A stretch of DNA of 64,000 nucleotides from Lachnospiraceae bacterium (GCA_017513125.1 JAFWDI010000002.1:62001-126000); one strand, 5' to 3'. Shown: positions 42,953 to 52,443, counted from the stretch's first letter. Numbers and translations are program-made. Notes: a model not told the origin generated them from the sequence alone.

Positions 42953-44290
42953 TTACACCACGTAGTTCAGGCCGTCCGCCATAGCGAATCTTCTGATACG
43001 GCAGAAGGATCTCGGGCCGGTCACGCCCTCGCCGGTAGGCGTAGCGATGGTCGGGGAGTTCGAACCGGAACCGCCGATACCGAACGCCGCCATGGTGCCG
43101 CCGTTCTGAACGTAGACCGTGGTCTCGATCAGCTTACCGAACTGGGTGACGTGATAAGGATCCTTCGTCCAGATGGAGGAGGAGTGGCGGTTATGATGCT
43201 CGGCAGCATACGCCTTCTCAACGGCCTCATCGAAGGTCGCGACCTTCACGACAGGGATGATCGGCTGAAGCTGCTCGACCTGGACATACAGATCGTCGAA
43301 CTCAGCGTCGAAGAACGCCATTCTGGGATCCGCATCACCGACATCGATGCCGGCCGCAGCCAGGATGACCTTCGCGTGCTTACCGACGAACTTCTTGTTC
43401 GTGGCATGTCCGCCGTTCGGGGTCTCGACGATACCGACCTCGGTGACCTTCATGGCCTCTTCTCTGGTCATGTGATAGTTTCCGACAGCCTCAAGCTCAG
43501 CGATGAACTCGTCATACACGTCCGCCAGGCAGAAGATCTCCTTCTCGGCGATGCAGAGCAGGTTGTTATCGAACGTCGCGGAAGCGGTGATGGCCGCCGC
43601 AGCCTTCTTAACATCAGCGGTGCTGTCGATGATCGAAGGAGGGTTGCCGGGGCCGGCAGCGACGACCTTCTTACCGGAGGACATCAGGGTCTTGACCATG
43701 CCGGGTCCGCCGGTACCGACCAGCAGAGTGACCTCGGGAGCAGCCATGATGACATCCAGGGTCTCCATGGTGGGCTCAGCGGGCATCGTGGCCAGGTTGC
43801 AGGGACCGCCGGCCTTCACGATAGCCTTATTGACCAGATCGCAGGCGGTGACGGAGCAAAGCTTCGCGGCGGGGTGGGCGTTAAACACGACCGAGTTTCC
43901 GCCGGCGACCATCACGATGGTGTTCGCGATGATGGTCGCGAAGGGGTTCGTCACGGGCGTAACAGCGCCGATGACGCCGAACGGTGCCCAGTATTCCATC
44001 GTCAGTCCGGAGGAGGAAGCATACACGTTCGTGGGAACAGCCTCGGTACCCGGGGAAAGCAGGATCGCGCCGGTATCCTTCTGGATCTTATCCTCAACGC
44101 GGCCGTAACCGGTCTCATCGAACTCCATCTGCGCGAACTCGGGAATCATCGGGCCCAGCTCAGCACGGATCATGTCGATCATGGCCTGTCTCTGGTCAGT
44201 CGTGTAGTTCCTGATCAGATCCTTCTGTGCAGCAGCAGCAGCCTGGACGGCTTCTTCGGCGGTATCAAACACGCCAAGGTAATTTCCCAT
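42953..44290 (-). CDS. CoA-acylating aldehyde dehydrogenase (PduP/EutE-like)
   Basis: 445 residues from the second ATG at 44290 (GGAGG 9 bases upstream). It oxidises an aldehyde to acyl-CoA with NAD+. Motifs: APFGVIGAVTPVTNPFATIIANT, AGGNSVVFNAHPAAK, FDNNLLCIAEKEIF with the catalytic Cys, and GGSGSNSPTIATPTGEGVTG. The N-terminus begins directly with a short helix; no clear encapsulation peptide and no shell gene is present. It sits between the GRE-activase genes and ptb, fitting an aldehyde to acyl-CoA to acyl-phosphate route. Confidence 0.92.
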   Translation of the reverse strand: MGNYLGVFDTAEEAVQAAAAAQKDLIRNYTTDQRQAMIDMIRAELGPMIPEFAQMEFDETGYGRVEDKIQKDTGAILLSPGTEAVPTNVYASSSGLTMEYWAPFGVIGAVTPVTNPFATIIANTIVMVAGGNSVVFNAHPAAKLCSVTACDLVNKAIVKAGGPCNLATMPAEPTMETLDVIMAAPEVTLLVGTGGPGMVKTLMSSGKKVVAAGPGNPPSIIDSTADVKKAAAAITASATFDNNLLCIAEKEIFCLADVYDEFIAELEAVGNYHMTREEAMKVTEVGIVETPNGGHATNKKFVGKHAKVILAAAGIDVGDADPRMAFFDAEFDDLYVQVEQLQPIIPVVKVATFDEAVEKAYAAEHHNRHSSSIWTKDPYHVTQFGKLIETTVYVQNGGTMAAFGIGGSGSNSPTIATPTGEGVTGPRSFCRIRRFAMADGLNYVV

Positions 44291-44398
44291 TATCATCTAC
44301 CTCCATTCTTTATAGTTAAAATAATTGGGAATATAAAGCTACTTTAACTATGACCGAAAAACGTCCCTTTCAACGCTCCTCGCCCATAATTCGATAAG

Positions 44399-44407
44399 AT
44401 TATAACA
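44399..44407 (-). promoter_or_regulatory. Extended -10 promoter of the aldehyde dehydrogenase gene
   Basis: On the minus strand TGTTATAAT forms an extended -10; the -35 is poor. It lies in the 190-base AT-rich gap after the epimerase gene. Confidence 0.45.
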
Positions 44408-44482
44408 CATTGCCCCGGAAAATGTATAAACATTGTAAAAAATCCCGTTCACACTTGCTCAAAATTCCAAACAAACCGGGCC

Positions 44483-45406
44483 TCATCCCTCCGGGTCGTA
44501 CACCGGTTTCAGGCCGGTAAACGTGTTCTTCATGTTCGCGTCCAGATCGGTGTACTCGAAGCCGAGCTCGCGCACGATCTTCGTGCCGTCGAACACCTCG
44601 TCCTCCTCATGATACAGCGGGAACGGGACCGCGATCCGGCCGTCCAGCACCTGCTGCACCGTGACGGGCTGCACCTCGAACGGGCGGTCCGTGATGCGGG
44701 TGAGAACGCCGAAGAACTTTCCGTAATCCAGCACGTCCGGCGCGGCAAGGTTATAGATCGCGTTCCGGCAGTGGTCCGGCTGCGCGACACACGCGAGGAT
44801 CGCCAGCGCGACGTCTTTCACGTAGACCATCTGGAACCGGCCGACCGCGTCCGTGGGCATCGGCAGCGGCTGGTTCTTATAGATCTTTTCGAAGTAAAAG
44901 TTCTCTCTCGGCGCGTAGTTATACGGACCGTAAATGAACGCGGGGCGCAGGATCGTGTAATCGATTCCGTACTTCTCCGGAAGCGTGTAGACGAACTTCT
45001 CCAGCAGCGTTTTATTATACAGATACTGGTCCACGGCGCCGATGCCCTCGGTGTTCAGCAGCGGAGTCTCCTCGTTCCGGACGCCGCCGGTGCGCTCGCA
45101 GACGTCGGCGGTCGTCAGGACGATATAGCGGTCGTATCTGCAGGGCAGATTCTCGATGACCGTCTTCGCGCCCTTCACGTCATACGCGCAGAAATCCACG
45201 ACCGCATCGTAGTGCTCGTCCGCAAGCGGCAGGGCGGCCACGGCAGCCGCGTCATTCCGGTCGGCGCGGTATTCCGTCACACCGGGCCGCGCCATCGAAT
45301 AGCGGCCGCGGTTCACCAGCGTCAGCTCATGTCCCTCGCGCGCGGCGACGATCGTGAAGACTCTTCCGGTGAAATAGGTGCCGCCGATGACTAAGATCTT
45401 GCTCAT
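44483..45406 (-). CDS. NAD-dependent epimerase/dehydratase-family protein
   Basis: 307 residues from the ATG at 45406 (GGAGG 8 bases upstream). Extended short-chain dehydrogenase fold: VIGGTYFTGRVF (NAD loop), VDFCAYDVKGAKTVIENL, and the catalytic-type YLYNKTLLEKFVY (YxxxK). Substrate unknown; it could act on a sugar nucleotide or a small hydroxy compound related to the GRE pathway. It follows the activase gene on the same strand. Confidence 0.85.
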   Translation of the reverse strand: MSKILVIGGTYFTGRVFTIVAAREGHELTLVNRGRYSMARPGVTEYRADRNDAAAVAALPLADEHYDAVVDFCAYDVKGAKTVIENLPCRYDRYIVLTTADVCERTGGVRNEETPLLNTEGIGAVDQYLYNKTLLEKFVYTLPEKYGIDYTILRPAFIYGPYNYAPRENFYFEKIYKNQPLPMPTDAVGRFQMVYVKDVALAILACVAQPDHCRNAIYNLAAPDVLDYGKFFGVLTRITDRPFEVQPVTVQQVLDGRIAVPFPLYHEEDEVFDGTKIVRELGFEYTDLDANMKNTFTGLKPVYDPEG

Positions 45407-45487
45407 GTGTGTGTCCTCCATGATCCGAAAAAGAATACTGCAAGCACAAAGGCTCGCAGTATTCGGTACAGATGATGTGTTCGTGCG

Positions 45488-46450
45488 TCAGTGGATCGTG
45501 ACCTTGATGCCGTACTCTTCCATGATCTTCTTCAGTCCCTGCATGAACTCCTCGGTAGGCGGAGTCGCCTCGGCCACGGGCTCGTCGCTGATGCGCAGGT
45601 ACTTCATAACGCCGAGGTTATGATAAGGCAGCAGCTGCGTGATCTCCACAGCGTCGCCCAGATCCGCGATGAACTGCGCGGTCTTTCTGATGTTATCCTC
45701 GTCGTTATTAAACATCGGGATGGTGGGGATGCGGATCTGCATCTTTCCGCCGGCCGCCGCGAGCTTCTTCGCGTTCTCGAGGATCAGGTCGTTCGGGACG
45801 CCCACGACTGCTTTATGCTTCTCGCTATCCATATGCTTCAGGTCATACAGATACAGGTCCACGTAAGGCAGGGTCTTCTCGAGGATCTCCCACTGCACGA
45901 AACCGGTGGTGTCGCACGCGGTGTGGATGCCCTCTTCCTTCAGGCGCTTAAACACAGCGGTCGTGAACTCGGGCTGGCACAGGCACTCGCCGCCGGAGAT
46001 CGTGACGCCGCCGCCGGACTTCTCGTAGAAGCGTCTGTCCTGCAGCAGTCTCGCGACCAGCTCATCCACGGTGTAATCCTTACCGGTGATGTACAGAGCG
46101 TTCGGATAGCAGACTTCCTCGCACTTTCCGCAGTTGTCGCAGACGTCGCGCTTTACGTGGATCATCTGGATCTCGTCGCCGGTCAGCGGATCTTTTCTGG
46201 TCTGTCCGAGCTCGATGGCCTCCTTCGGGCAGGCCTTGATGCAGCGGTTATCGCAGGCGTCGACGCCCTGGCAGCGCATGGACATCCAGCTCAGCTGCTT
46301 ATAGAACGCCTGAGACTCGGGGCTGTGGCACCAGGGGCAGCGCAGGGGGCAGCCCTTCAGGAATGCCGTGGTGCGGACACCGGGGCCGTCCTGTACGGAA
46401 AAGCCCTGAATGTCATACAGTCGTCCTGTTAAAACTTTTTCTTCGGCCAT
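45488..46450 (-). CDS. Glycyl radical enzyme activase 1 (radical SAM)
   Basis: 320 residues from the ATG at 46450; upstream codons contain the GGAGAGGAA ribosome site. Radical SAM cluster motif KGCPLRCPWCHSPES (Cx3Cx2C). Between this and the barrel is an insert with two ferredoxin-like clusters (CDNRCIKACPKEA and CDNCGKCEEVCYPNA), typical of activases for non-PFL GREs. GGGVTISGGECL is the SAM-binding GGE region. It installs the glycyl radical on one or more of the three GREs encoded upstream. Confidence 0.94.
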   Translation of the reverse strand: MAEEKVLTGRLYDIQGFSVQDGPGVRTTAFLKGCPLRCPWCHSPESQAFYKQLSWMSMRCQGVDACDNRCIKACPKEAIELGQTRKDPLTGDEIQMIHVKRDVCDNCGKCEEVCYPNALYITGKDYTVDELVARLLQDRRFYEKSGGGVTISGGECLCQPEFTTAVFKRLKEEGIHTACDTTGFVQWEILEKTLPYVDLYLYDLKHMDSEKHKAVVGVPNDLILENAKKLAAAGGKMQIRIPTIPMFNNDEDNIRKTAQFIADLGDAVEITQLLPYHNLGVMKYLRISDEPVAEATPPTEEFMQGLKKIMEEYGIKVTIH

Positions 46451-46693
46451 TATGATTTCCTCTCCGTCTTTCCTGTTCTTTATCAATGAGCTCCCGCTCG
46501 AACGATCTTCGCATTTCGGGAGCACAGTTACCTAAGTGTATTCTAATGCGCCGGCCGGCAAATGTAAACGTAAAAGAAGCCAATGAGGATGTGGGAAATT
46601 ACGTTATTTGACAAAGGGCAATGCCGAGGGGCGATCTGTCTGATCATCTCGCAGCCGCTTCGCGGCCGCTCGATGAGGTGACGCCTTCAACTT

Positions 46694-46809
46694 CGCGTAT
46701 AAGCGGCGGCAGAAAGCGCACGCACTTTCTGCCGGACAGAATCACAGGGAGAGCCCAAACGCCAGCGTTCGGCTCTCCCTGATGATTCTGTCGGTGCCGC
46801 TTATACGCG
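46694..46809 (-). repeat. Three-way-junction element T3 after GRE1
   Basis: Outer arms CGCGTATAAGCGGC (46694-46707) and GCCGCTTATACGCG (46796-46809) pair perfectly over 14 bp. Inside: GGCAGAAAG/CTTTCTGCC (46708-46733) and a long hairpin GACAGAATCA..AGGGAGAGCC with GGCTCTCCCT..TGATTCTGTC (46735-46792). It begins 11 bases after the GRE1 stop and lies between GRE1 and its activase gene. Bases 46526-46693 hold further weaker stems and no gene. Confidence 0.75.
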
Positions 46810-46820
46810 TTACAGACCGT

Positions 46821-49250
46821 TTATACACTCATCTCAGTCCGTCTGATCAGGTCATCCTGACTATCCTTAAACACCTCGACGAAATACGCCGAGAAGCCCG
46901 CCACACGCACGACCAGATCCTGATAATTCTCCGGATGCGCCTGCGCGTCCCGCAGCGTATCGGACGAAACGATATTCAGCTGCAGCTCCATGCCGCCGCC
47001 CTCGAAATAGGACTGCATGACCGCGCGCAGCTTCTTAAATCCGTCCTCGCCCTGCAGCACGGTCGGGTGGAACTTCATATTGCACAGCGTACCGTTTCCG
47101 TAGCGGGTCTGGTCGAACTTCAGCAGCGAGTTGATCGTCGCGACCGGGCCGTTCTTGTCCATGCCCTGGACCGGCGAGATGCCGTCCGCCAGGGAGTCTC
47201 CGGCCTTTCTGCCGTCCGGGGTCGCGCCGGTGAACTTACCGAACACGACGTTCAGCGTCACAGGGTAGCAGCCGGGCTCGAAGTGGCAGCCGCGGGCGTT
47301 CCGCATGACATTGATGCTGTCGGCGTAAACGTCCGCCGCGAAGGCCAGGTACTTATCGTACTCGTCGTTCGCATTTCCGTAATGGCCGGCCTTTCCGACG
47401 ATGTACTGGCGAAGCTCTTCATGGCCCTCCCAGTTGCTTACCAGAGCGTCGTACAGCTCGCGGGTCGTGCAGTACTTCTCCTTGAAGCACAGCTGGTCAA
47501 TGATGTTCAGCGAGTCCGCGACATTGCCCAGACCGATGCAGGAGTTGCCGCAGGAGTTATACTTCGCGCCGCCCCACATGACGTCCTTGCCGGACTCCAT
47601 GCAGCCGTCGAACGTGGCGGAAGCCATAGGCAGCGGAGTGTGGTAGGCCGCGACGGTCTCCCACATGTTGATCAGGCCGCACTGCCACTTGCCCCAGAAC
47701 ATGATGGCCTTCCGGACAGCCTCGAGGACCTCGTCCATGCTCTCCATCTCGTAGAGGTAGCCGGTCGCGGGGCCGGTCTGGGTCGGAGGCGGAGATCCCG
47801 GAGGGAACGCGTAGGTGTTGATGCCGTTGTTCAGGCCCTGCAGCATCGCGACCACGATGTTATAGTAGGACTCCGTGCCGGTGCCGCCGGGCTGCGCCCA
47901 CTCGGCGCCGGTGACCTGCAGCTCGACGCAGCCGATCAGGCAGTAGTTGCGCGCATCCTCGAGGGATACGCCGCGGCGCAGCATCGCGGGGATGATCACG
48001 CCGTCATACTCGTAACTGGGCACGCCGCCGGCGCGCTTCGATGCGAGCAATGCCAGCTCCCACAGATCGTCCGGGGTGCCGTCGTGGATACGCAGCGCCT
48101 GCGGAGGCGTGTGCAGCAGCAGACGGCTGGCGGACTCGAGCATCATGTAGGTGGCGACGTTCGTCGCGTCATTGCCCTTCTTATCCACGCCGCCCAGCGT
48201 CATCAGCTGACCGGAGGTGTAGCCGGGGTTCGAGGCGGTCGCGCGCTCGGACCAGATCTTATTGCACTCGGCGACCTTCAGGTAGAAGCTGTCCATGATC
48301 TCCTGACACTGCGCGCGGGTCTTCTTTCCTTCGGCAATGTCCTTCTCCGCGTACTTGCCGATGTACTGGTCCACACGGCCGAAACTGATGCCGTGCTGCT
48401 GGCCGTCCAGGCACATCGCGAGCTGGTACAGGTAGACCGCCTGGACCGCATCGTGGAAGTTGCGGCAGGGGTTCTTAAAGATCCAGTGGAAGGTGTCGGC
48501 CATCTCTTCGAGCTCGGCCTTCCGGACGGGATCCTGGCACTCGGCGGCCTGGCGGTCGCACTCGTCGCCGTAGCGGTCGGCCCAGATGCAGATGCCTTCG
48601 GAGACGATGGAGACCGCGCGGTAGAAGTTATACTTATAGGCGTCGAAGTCATTGATGCCGTCTTCCTCGATGCGCGCCATCTTCGTCTCGGCCTCTTCCT
48701 TAATGGACCAGAAACCGCGGTCTACGGCCTTCCAGAAGTTCGCGGCGAAATGGCCCACGGGCGACTGGACGTTATCCGTCGCGTGGAAGCTCAGGGCCCA
48801 GTTGTTTCCGATCTTGTCGCGGTAGGTCCGCGGAATATATTCGTCATAGAGAGCGCTGACGCAGTTGTTGACCCAGTAGTCGCCGGTCTCGTCGAGGTAC
48901 TTCGCATCCTCCTCGTCCAGGTCGTAAGGGTCCATGCCGCGGGTCGGAATAACGCCGGCGCGCAGCTCTTCCATGAACCAGCGGAAGGACTGCTCGGGAT
49001 ACAGCGCGCAGCAGCGGTAGGTCGTGCCCTGGAAGCCGGCGATCAGCTCGTCCTCAAAGACGGGGGTCGGCATGTTCTCGAAGAGGTTGCGCAGGTTCTT
49101 CGCGCGCTTCAGAATGCCGGTGATCTGCGGGTGCTGCTGATAGAAGTCCGTCACCAGACGGTAGCGGTTAATGTCGATCTTAGGCTTCGTCGTGCGGTAA
49201 CGCTGACGGATACGCATGATCCGGTCGGTTACGGGTGAAAGCTCATACAT
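46821..49250 (-). CDS. Glycyl radical enzyme 1 (GCVE type, PFL-like fold)
   Basis: 809 residues. The C-terminal radical loop RVAGFSAYF places the radical at Gly785, and the active site NYCLIGCVELQ gives thiyl Cys441 with Glu443 (C-x-E). The C-x-E pair is typical of eliminating GREs such as diol dehydratases, choline lyase and hydroxyproline dehydratase, unlike the Cys-Cys of pyruvate formate-lyase. It is close to the GRE at 52444 (shared N-terminus RTTKPKIDINRYRLVT). AAAGGAG supports the start. It has its own promoter. I cannot name the substrate. Confidence 0.92.
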   Translation of the reverse strand: MYELSPVTDRIMRIRQRYRTTKPKIDINRYRLVTDFYQQHPQITGILKRAKNLRNLFENMPTPVFEDELIAGFQGTTYRCCALYPEQSFRWFMEELRAGVIPTRGMDPYDLDEEDAKYLDETGDYWVNNCVSALYDEYIPRTYRDKIGNNWALSFHATDNVQSPVGHFAANFWKAVDRGFWSIKEEAETKMARIEEDGINDFDAYKYNFYRAVSIVSEGICIWADRYGDECDRQAAECQDPVRKAELEEMADTFHWIFKNPCRNFHDAVQAVYLYQLAMCLDGQQHGISFGRVDQYIGKYAEKDIAEGKKTRAQCQEIMDSFYLKVAECNKIWSERATASNPGYTSGQLMTLGGVDKKGNDATNVATYMMLESASRLLLHTPPQALRIHDGTPDDLWELALLASKRAGGVPSYEYDGVIIPAMLRRGVSLEDARNYCLIGCVELQVTGAEWAQPGGTGTESYYNIVVAMLQGLNNGINTYAFPPGSPPPTQTGPATGYLYEMESMDEVLEAVRKAIMFWGKWQCGLINMWETVAAYHTPLPMASATFDGCMESGKDVMWGGAKYNSCGNSCIGLGNVADSLNIIDQLCFKEKYCTTRELYDALVSNWEGHEELRQYIVGKAGHYGNANDEYDKYLAFAADVYADSINVMRNARGCHFEPGCYPVTLNVVFGKFTGATPDGRKAGDSLADGISPVQGMDKNGPVATINSLLKFDQTRYGNGTLCNMKFHPTVLQGEDGFKKLRAVMQSYFEGGGMELQLNIVSSDTLRDAQAHPENYQDLVVRVAGFSAYFVEVFKDSQDDLIRRTEMSV

Positions 49251-49353
49251 GGTTTTCTCTCCTTTCCAGTTTTAAAATCCGTACGGACGCAGAAAAAACG
49301 CCCTGTTCAGGACACTGATCATTCGAGGGCAATGATAGTTCTGTTCTTTAATT

Positions 49354-49382
49354 ATTATAGATTTGGGCAGGGGGCAGCACAA
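49354..49382 (-). promoter_or_regulatory. Promoter of GRE1
   Basis: On the minus strand, TTGTGC (49377-49382), 17-base spacer, TATAAT (49354-49359), about 100 bases upstream of the start. Confidence 0.78.
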
Positions 49383-49464
49383 GCGGTATTTGTTTGATTT
49401 TTACAAGATTTGCGTGTGTTTTCGGATTTCTAAGACAATGTTTTTGTAAATGGGGCGGAGATGG

Positions 49465-49637
49465 GCGATAAGAGACCGGTCATCGCGCAGTCGGTCGCGG
49501 ACTGAGCGCGCAAACGCTGTCTCGCAGACCCTTCGGGTCCGCTCGCTGCACGCCGCGCGATAAGAGACCGCTTATCTCGCAGTCGGTCGCGGACTGAGCG
49601 CGCAAACGCTGTCTCGCAGACCCTTCGGGTCCGCTCG
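49465..49637. repeat. 92-bp tandem repeat upstream of GRE1
   Basis: A unit starting GCGATAAGAGACCG at 49465 repeats from 49557, with the block from GTCGCGGACTGAGCGC through GGGTCCGCTCGC identical in both. Each unit holds its own small stems (GACCC/GGGTC). The second copy provides the left arm of element T4, so a duplication gave two possible partners for the same right arm. Confidence 0.75.
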
Positions 49638-49730
49638 CCACGTTTGCGCCTTCACACAAAACGAACGTCAAGGGCCCCTTTACGTGCAAGCACGCAAGGG
49701 GCCCTGTCATTCGTTTTGCGCTCAGTCCGC
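49589..49730 (-). repeat. Three-way-junction element T4 directly after the GRE2 stop
   Basis: Outer arms GCGGACTGAGCGC (49589-49601) and GCGCTCAGTCCGC (49718-49730) pair perfectly over 13 bp; the right arm touches the GRE2 stop codon. Inside: GCAAACG/CGTTTGC and CAAAACGAA/TTCGTTTTG, the latter enclosing AGGGCCCCTT/AAGGGGCCCT with a GTGC/GCAC tip. The second hairpin and flank recur at 56800-56880 with compensatory changes. Confidence 0.78.
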
Positions 49731-52184
49731 TTAAATCGCTGTGTTTTCGGTCCTCGCAATAACATCGTTCTGCTGGTCCTTCGACAGCTCCACGAAGTAT
49801 GCCGAGTAACCCGCGATACGCACCACCAGGTTCCGGTACTCATCCGGTGTATCCTGAGCCTTCCGCAGCGTCTCCGTCGACACGATATTGTACTGTGCCT
49901 CGACGCCGCCGCTCGCCAGATACGCCTTCGTCATATCGCGCAGCTTCTCGATGCCGCCCGCGCCCTGCAGAGCCGTCGGATGGATCCGGATGTTCAGCGA
50001 CACGCCGTCCAGGAACTTGCCCTGATCGTAGCAGTTCGCCGAATTCAGCACCGCGGTCGGGCCGTTCTTGTCGCGTCCCTGCGCCGGGCTCGTCGCGTCC
50101 GCGATCGGCTCGCCGGTCTTTCTGCCGTCCGGGGTCGCCCAGGCGGTGTAGCCCTGGTTGACGTGGTCGGAAGCGCCGTACAGACCCGCCTTAAAGTGGC
50201 TGAAATGTCTGCCGCTGCAGGCCTCGCAGGTGTCGAAGTACGTGTCGATCACGTAGGTCATGAAGCGGTCCGCGTACGGATCCTGGTTTCCGAAGTGAGG
50301 GACCTCGGCGATGATCTGCTGGCGCAGCTCCTCGTAGCCCTCCCAGTTCGCCATGTAGGCGTCATACAGTTCTCTGGTCGTGCAAAGCTTCTTATCGAAG
50401 CACATGTACTCGATCGTGGACAGCGAGTCCGCCACGGTCGCAAGACCGGTGCCGGTGCCGCCCGCGGAGGTGTACTTCGCGCCGCCCCAGGTGCAGTCCA
50501 GGCCCTGCTCCATGCAGCCCTCGACGGACAGCGACATGCAGGGGATGGGCGCCCAGGTCTCGGCCAGGTACTCGGCGTAGTTGCCGATGGAGACCTGACA
50601 CTTCATGAAGTACTCGGCCAGCGTCGCCCAGGCCTTCTTCACCTCCTCGATGTTCTGCATCTCATACAGATATCCGGTGTGGATCGAGCACTGCTTCCCG
50701 GTGAACGGGTTCAGGCCGTCGTTCAGCGCGGTGACCAGCGTCGCCGAGTAGTGGATTGAAGCGTAAGGCGGGGCAATGCCGTTCGCCTGCGAATAGTCGC
50801 AGCCCGAGCCGGTGATCTCCTGGCAGCCGATGATCGCATAGTTTCTCGCGTCATACAGCGAGAAGCCCAGATGCTTCTGGCAGTTCGGGATGATCACTTC
50901 GTCGTTCTGGATCAGCGGCAGGCCGCCGACGATCACGTTCGCCTGAAGGGCCATTTCCCACAGATCGTCAGGGGTGTCCTTATTGACGCGGAACGAGATG
51001 GTCGGATCATGCAGCGACAGGCGCGCCAGCGACTGCAGGATCATGTAGGTGATGTCATTGGTCGCGTCCAGACCGGTCTCCGGATCGACGCCGCCGATCG
51101 TGGTGTGCTGATAGGTGTTGCCCACGCCGGTGGTCTTCATCAGATCCTTCGGACCCGGAGCGTAGAAGCAGTTCAGCTTCAGGAAGAAGGAGTCGGTCAG
51201 CTCCTGCGCGAACTCATGATCGATCGTGCCGGCAGCCAGTTCCTTCTGCAGGTACGGCCAGCAGTACTGGTCCACACGGCCCATGGAGACCGCGGGGTGA
51301 TTCTCGATGTTGATCATCAGCTTATAAAGGATCGCCGCCTGCAGAGCCTGCCAGTAGGTCTTGACCGGGTTCTCCGCGATCCAGTCGAGGTTCGCGGCCA
51401 TGGTCTCGAGCTCGGCCTTTCTCTTCGCATCCGTGCACGCCGCGGCCTTCTCGGCAGCCTTCGCGGCATAGCGGTGGATCATGCACATCGCGCCGTCGCA
51501 GACCTCGGTGATCGCGGTGTAGAACAGGACCTTTCTCATGTCGTCGCCCATGATGTTGTTTCTGTGGGCGTCGAGCCAGGTCTGCGCCTGATCGCGGAGG
51601 GCCTTATAGCCCACGGTCAGGATGCGCTGATAGCCGGGGGTCATGTGACCGGCGGCCAGCATCATGACCGGCTGATGCACGTTCTTGTTCGCGGACACGC
51701 ACATCTCGCAGAACTCCTCGTAGCCGTCCGGCTGCCAGGCGTTCGCGGTCGAAGTGATGGTGCGGCCCTGGGACCACCACGCATCGATCTCCTCGAGCTT
51801 CGGAACGTCCGCGGGATCGACGATGATGTCGAGATCCTCATCTTCGGGATTGTGATAGAAACCGTCATCCTTCAGGGTGTAGACGCCCGCCTTGATCATG
51901 GGCAGCGCCCAGCCGGCTCCGTTCCACTCCGGGGTCAGACCCGCGCCGCAGAACGTCGTGGCGGTGTTTCCGACCATCAGTTCGTCATCTTCCACGCGGG
52001 TGGTCATGTTCTCCAGCTGGTGCCGCAGGATGCGGGCACGGCGGATGATCGGGATGACGTGCTGGTTCGCCTTATCGGCCTCAGTGGCCAGAAGGCCTCT
52101 CTCGGTATCTACCTGAATGACACGATCGCGCACTTTCTTATGAATGCTCTCGATACGATCGGTCACCGGACTCCATTCGTACAT
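49731..52184 (-). CDS. Glycyl radical enzyme 2 (GCQE type)
   Basis: 817 residues from the ATG at 52184 (AGGAGG 7 bases upstream). Radical loop RIAGYSAYF with Gly792; active site NYAIIGCQEITG with Cys454 and Glu456. The residue between is Gln rather than the Val of the two neighbouring GREs and of well-known GCVE enzymes. It is clearly closer to the fourth GRE at 62038 (shared SRDYxxIGCQEI-like region, CFDKKLCTTRELYDA, KAGLYGASDHV). Substrate unknown. It is flanked on both sides by structured elements. Confidence 0.92.
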   Translation of the reverse strand: MYEWSPVTDRIESIHKKVRDRVIQVDTERGLLATEADKANQHVIPIIRRARILRHQLENMTTRVEDDELMVGNTATTFCGAGLTPEWNGAGWALPMIKAGVYTLKDDGFYHNPEDEDLDIIVDPADVPKLEEIDAWWSQGRTITSTANAWQPDGYEEFCEMCVSANKNVHQPVMMLAAGHMTPGYQRILTVGYKALRDQAQTWLDAHRNNIMGDDMRKVLFYTAITEVCDGAMCMIHRYAAKAAEKAAACTDAKRKAELETMAANLDWIAENPVKTYWQALQAAILYKLMINIENHPAVSMGRVDQYCWPYLQKELAAGTIDHEFAQELTDSFFLKLNCFYAPGPKDLMKTTGVGNTYQHTTIGGVDPETGLDATNDITYMILQSLARLSLHDPTISFRVNKDTPDDLWEMALQANVIVGGLPLIQNDEVIIPNCQKHLGFSLYDARNYAIIGCQEITGSGCDYSQANGIAPPYASIHYSATLVTALNDGLNPFTGKQCSIHTGYLYEMQNIEEVKKAWATLAEYFMKCQVSIGNYAEYLAETWAPIPCMSLSVEGCMEQGLDCTWGGAKYTSAGGTGTGLATVADSLSTIEYMCFDKKLCTTRELYDAYMANWEGYEELRQQIIAEVPHFGNQDPYADRFMTYVIDTYFDTCEACSGRHFSHFKAGLYGASDHVNQGYTAWATPDGRKTGEPIADATSPAQGRDKNGPTAVLNSANCYDQGKFLDGVSLNIRIHPTALQGAGGIEKLRDMTKAYLASGGVEAQYNIVSTETLRKAQDTPDEYRNLVVRIAGYSAYFVELSKDQQNDVIARTENTAI

Positions 52185-52246
52185 AGTGTTTCCTCCTAAG
52201 TTAAGCAATGATGTGTAATGCTGGTGGTAATTTTAAAGGGTGACAG

Positions 52247-52438
52247 CTGCGGATCGCTGGGCGATTGGTGCTCCGCAGAGATTACAGCAGATCGCTTCGC
52301 GCTCTGCGCTCTCGCGATCTGCCCCGACATTCGCATTTCATGGGGCCCCTGCCCCATTACATGCTCATGTCGAGGCGTCGTCCGAATACGGGTCCCTGCA
52401 CTCGTGCGAGCACGGTGCAGGATCCCTATTCGTCCGAC
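52247..52438 (-). repeat. Structured element between GRE3 and GRE2
   Basis: It starts 5 bases after the GRE3 stop. The largest part is a hairpin at 52377-52438: GTCG and CGAATA arms, a GGGTCC-type middle and CTGCAC/GTGCAG near the tip. Next are CGACAT..ATGGGG with CCCCAT..ATGTCG, CAGATCGC/GCGATCTG (52288-52321) and CTGCGGA/TCCGCAG (52247-52278). No open frame with a ribosome site and no T-run was seen. Confidence 0.68.
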
Positions 52439-52443
52439 TGTAA

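Noticed and set aside
42953..44290. Microcompartment-encapsulated aldehyde dehydrogenase
   Set aside because: No shell-protein gene is in the window, and the N-terminus lacks a clear targeting helix plus linker.
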